Positions 23,483 to 24,246 of a stretch of 24,246 nt of DNA are shown piece by piece. A program made the translations under genes and the position numbers. How positions within the stretch are numbered: the first letter of the stretch is position 1; each line of letters starts with the position of its first letter. The DNA comes from an uncultured Actinomyces sp. Its GTDB lineage: Bacteria; Actinomycetota; Actinomycetes; Actinomycetales; Actinomycetaceae. The stretch spans positions 1 through 24,246 of the forward strand of contig CALLSD010000013.1 in the NCBI GenBank assembly GCA_938014245.1, in the 5' to 3' direction. A model generated the notes under the pieces. That model saw only the letters and a program-made list of their open reading frames with translations, had not been told where the DNA came from and made no database searches.

Positions 23483-23794
23483 TCAGCGTCCGGTCGACAG
23501 GGCGCTGAACGTCTGCGATCCAGCCTGGTCAGTCGTGATGTAGTTGCTTGCCAGCTCATCAACGAGGACCGCAAAAGCCTGGAGAGCCTGCTGCATCTGT
23601 TGCATACCGTCGGTCCACTGGGCGTGCTTCTCCGAGTAGGATTCCTTTGCAGCACCTTCCCATGTTGCGCTACGAGCCTGGACATCCTTGTTAAAGCTTT
23701 CAAGCTGGCTGAGCAGTTCTGCGGCCTGCGCGCGCATATCAGTCGAGGTCTGCTGCAGCAGCTGAGGGGTTACGCGAAAGTCTCCGCTAGTCAT
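23483..23794 (-). CDS. WXG100 protein with C-terminal YxxxD export signal (EsxB-like)
   Basis: The 103-residue product is a classic WXG100 helical hairpin: helix 1 (LLQQTSTDMRAQAAELLSQL), the turn SATWEGAAK with W45-E46-G47, and helix 2 (AQWTDGMQQMQQALQAFAVL). The C-terminal tail carries Y85-I-T-T-D89, matching the YxxxD signal that type VII substrates present to EccC, just after helix 2, where it is expected. It should dimerise with the neighbouring WXG100 protein and be exported as a pair. The two genes are 16 bases apart, with GGACGG as ribosome binding site. It is the CFP-10-type (signal-bearing) partner. A hairpin 44 bases after the stop probably sets its level apart from downstream genes. 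Confidence 0.95.
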   Translation of the reverse strand: MTSGDFRVTPQLLQQTSTDMRAQAAELLSQLESFNKDVQARSATWEGAAKESYSEKHAQWTDGMQQMQQALQAFAVLVDELASNYITTDQAGSQTFSALSTGR

Positions 23795-23810
23795 TTTCCG
23801 TCCGATCTAC

Positions 23811-24131
23811 TCACAGGTTGAGCATAGCTGCGCCGGTCTTGGCGACAGTCTGCTGATTTTCTTGTTCGCTCTGCGTCACCTGGGCGCCAACAGAAGCGAG
23901 TGCGCTCTCGAAGTCGCTCAGTGCCTGGGTGGTCTTGTTCGACCCAGCGTCCCACTGCTCCATAACCGAGTTGAATGCCTGTGCGGCTCCACCCTGCCAT
24001 CCACCGATGACAGTGGCGACCTGACCCTTGACCTTTGAGTTCAGTCCCTGCAGAAAGCCCTGCAGATTAGTGACCGCACTACGAATGGCATCATAACTAG
24101 CTTGTTCCGCAGAGATGTTTGCGTTGCTCAT
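23811..24131 (-). CDS. WXG100 protein, EsxA/ESAT-6-like partner
   Basis: The 106-residue product has the WXG100 hairpin: helix 1 around EQASYDAIRSAVTNLQGFL, the turn VIGGWQGGAAQ with W45-Q46-G47, and helix 2 (FNSVMEQWDAGSNKTTQAL). It has no YxxxD in its tail, so it is the ESAT-6-like partner of the signal-bearing protein directly downstream. The first gene of the run, it has an excellent ribosome binding site, AGGAGGG (24139-24145), seven bases before the ATG, consistent with high expression. An upstream leader with a small hairpin is described separately. Confidence 0.95.
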   Translation of the reverse strand: MSNANISAEQASYDAIRSAVTNLQGFLQGLNSKVKGQVATVIGGWQGGAAQAFNSVMEQWDAGSNKTTQALSDFESALASVGAQVTQSEQENQQTVAKTGAAMLNL

Positions 24132-24154
24132 TAGTTCACCCTCCTAAGTTTCCG

Positions 24155-24170
24155 TTCGGGTTCCCCCGAA
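24155..24170 (-). promoter_or_regulatory. GNRA-loop hairpin in the esx leader
   Basis: On the reverse strand TTCGGG and CCCGAA pair around a GGAA tetraloop of GNRA type, ending nine bases before the AGGAGGG ribosome binding site. A GATAAT hexamer at 24228-24233 (reverse strand) could be the -10 box, giving a leader of about 90 bases; its -35 would lie at or beyond the window edge. Confidence 0.35.
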
Positions 24171-24246
24171 GTTCGTTGGTGATTGAACCCTTGTAACGGA
24201 GGGCACAATCGCGATGTCGGGTATTACATTATCGAAGCGATCTGGG

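Overview
The window looks like actinobacterial chromosome of moderate-to-high GC, most plausibly Actinomycetaceae or a near relative. The reasons are a type VII secretion (ESX/WXG100) locus with a single-chain three-ATPase EccC, a YukD-EccD membrane channel protein, FHA domains, a PP2C phosphatase, GTG starts and AGGAGG-type ribosome binding sites. The genus call is an inference; no rRNA or marker phylogeny is possible here.

Layout. 1-723 (-) is the N-terminal part of pyruvate phosphate dikinase, a housekeeping gene cut by the window edge. 873-3313 (-) is a PP2C phosphatase followed by an FHA protein. Divergent from it, 3473-5689 (+) holds a small helical protein and a 573-aa Ala/Ser/Gly-rich protein with a WXG-like N-terminus, ended by a strong terminator. 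A lone YciI-family gene (5798-6088, +) sits between two terminators. 6213-12736 (-) contains two tandem, paralogous two-gene cassettes, each a small ~112-aa protein followed by a ~940-aa protein that resembles DUF6571. 12887-16864 (-) is eccC, divergent from eccD (17041-18432, +), which overlaps an RDD-FHA gene (18429-19877, +). 20000-24131 (-) is a five-gene run: two WXG100 proteins, a 321-aa proline-rich protein with a duplicated 28-aa unit, a WXG-like/alpha-beta hydrolase fusion and a lipoprotein.

How the parts may work together (inference). EccC and EccD are the motor and channel, and the WXG100 pair are the canonical substrates; one carries a C-terminal YxxxD signal. The large WTG-motif proteins, the hydrolase fusion and the 573-aa protein are candidate substrates or effectors, each next to a small helical protein or a lipoprotein that could be chaperone, partner or inhibitor. 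The PP2C phosphatase and two FHA readers point to Ser/Thr phosphorylation controlling the apparatus. No kinase, EccB, EccE or mycosin gene lies in the window. No tRNA, rRNA, CRISPR array or insertion sequence was seen. No gene-free gap exceeds 300 bases; each gap is covered by the terminator, hairpin or promoter entries below or holds nothing I could recognise.
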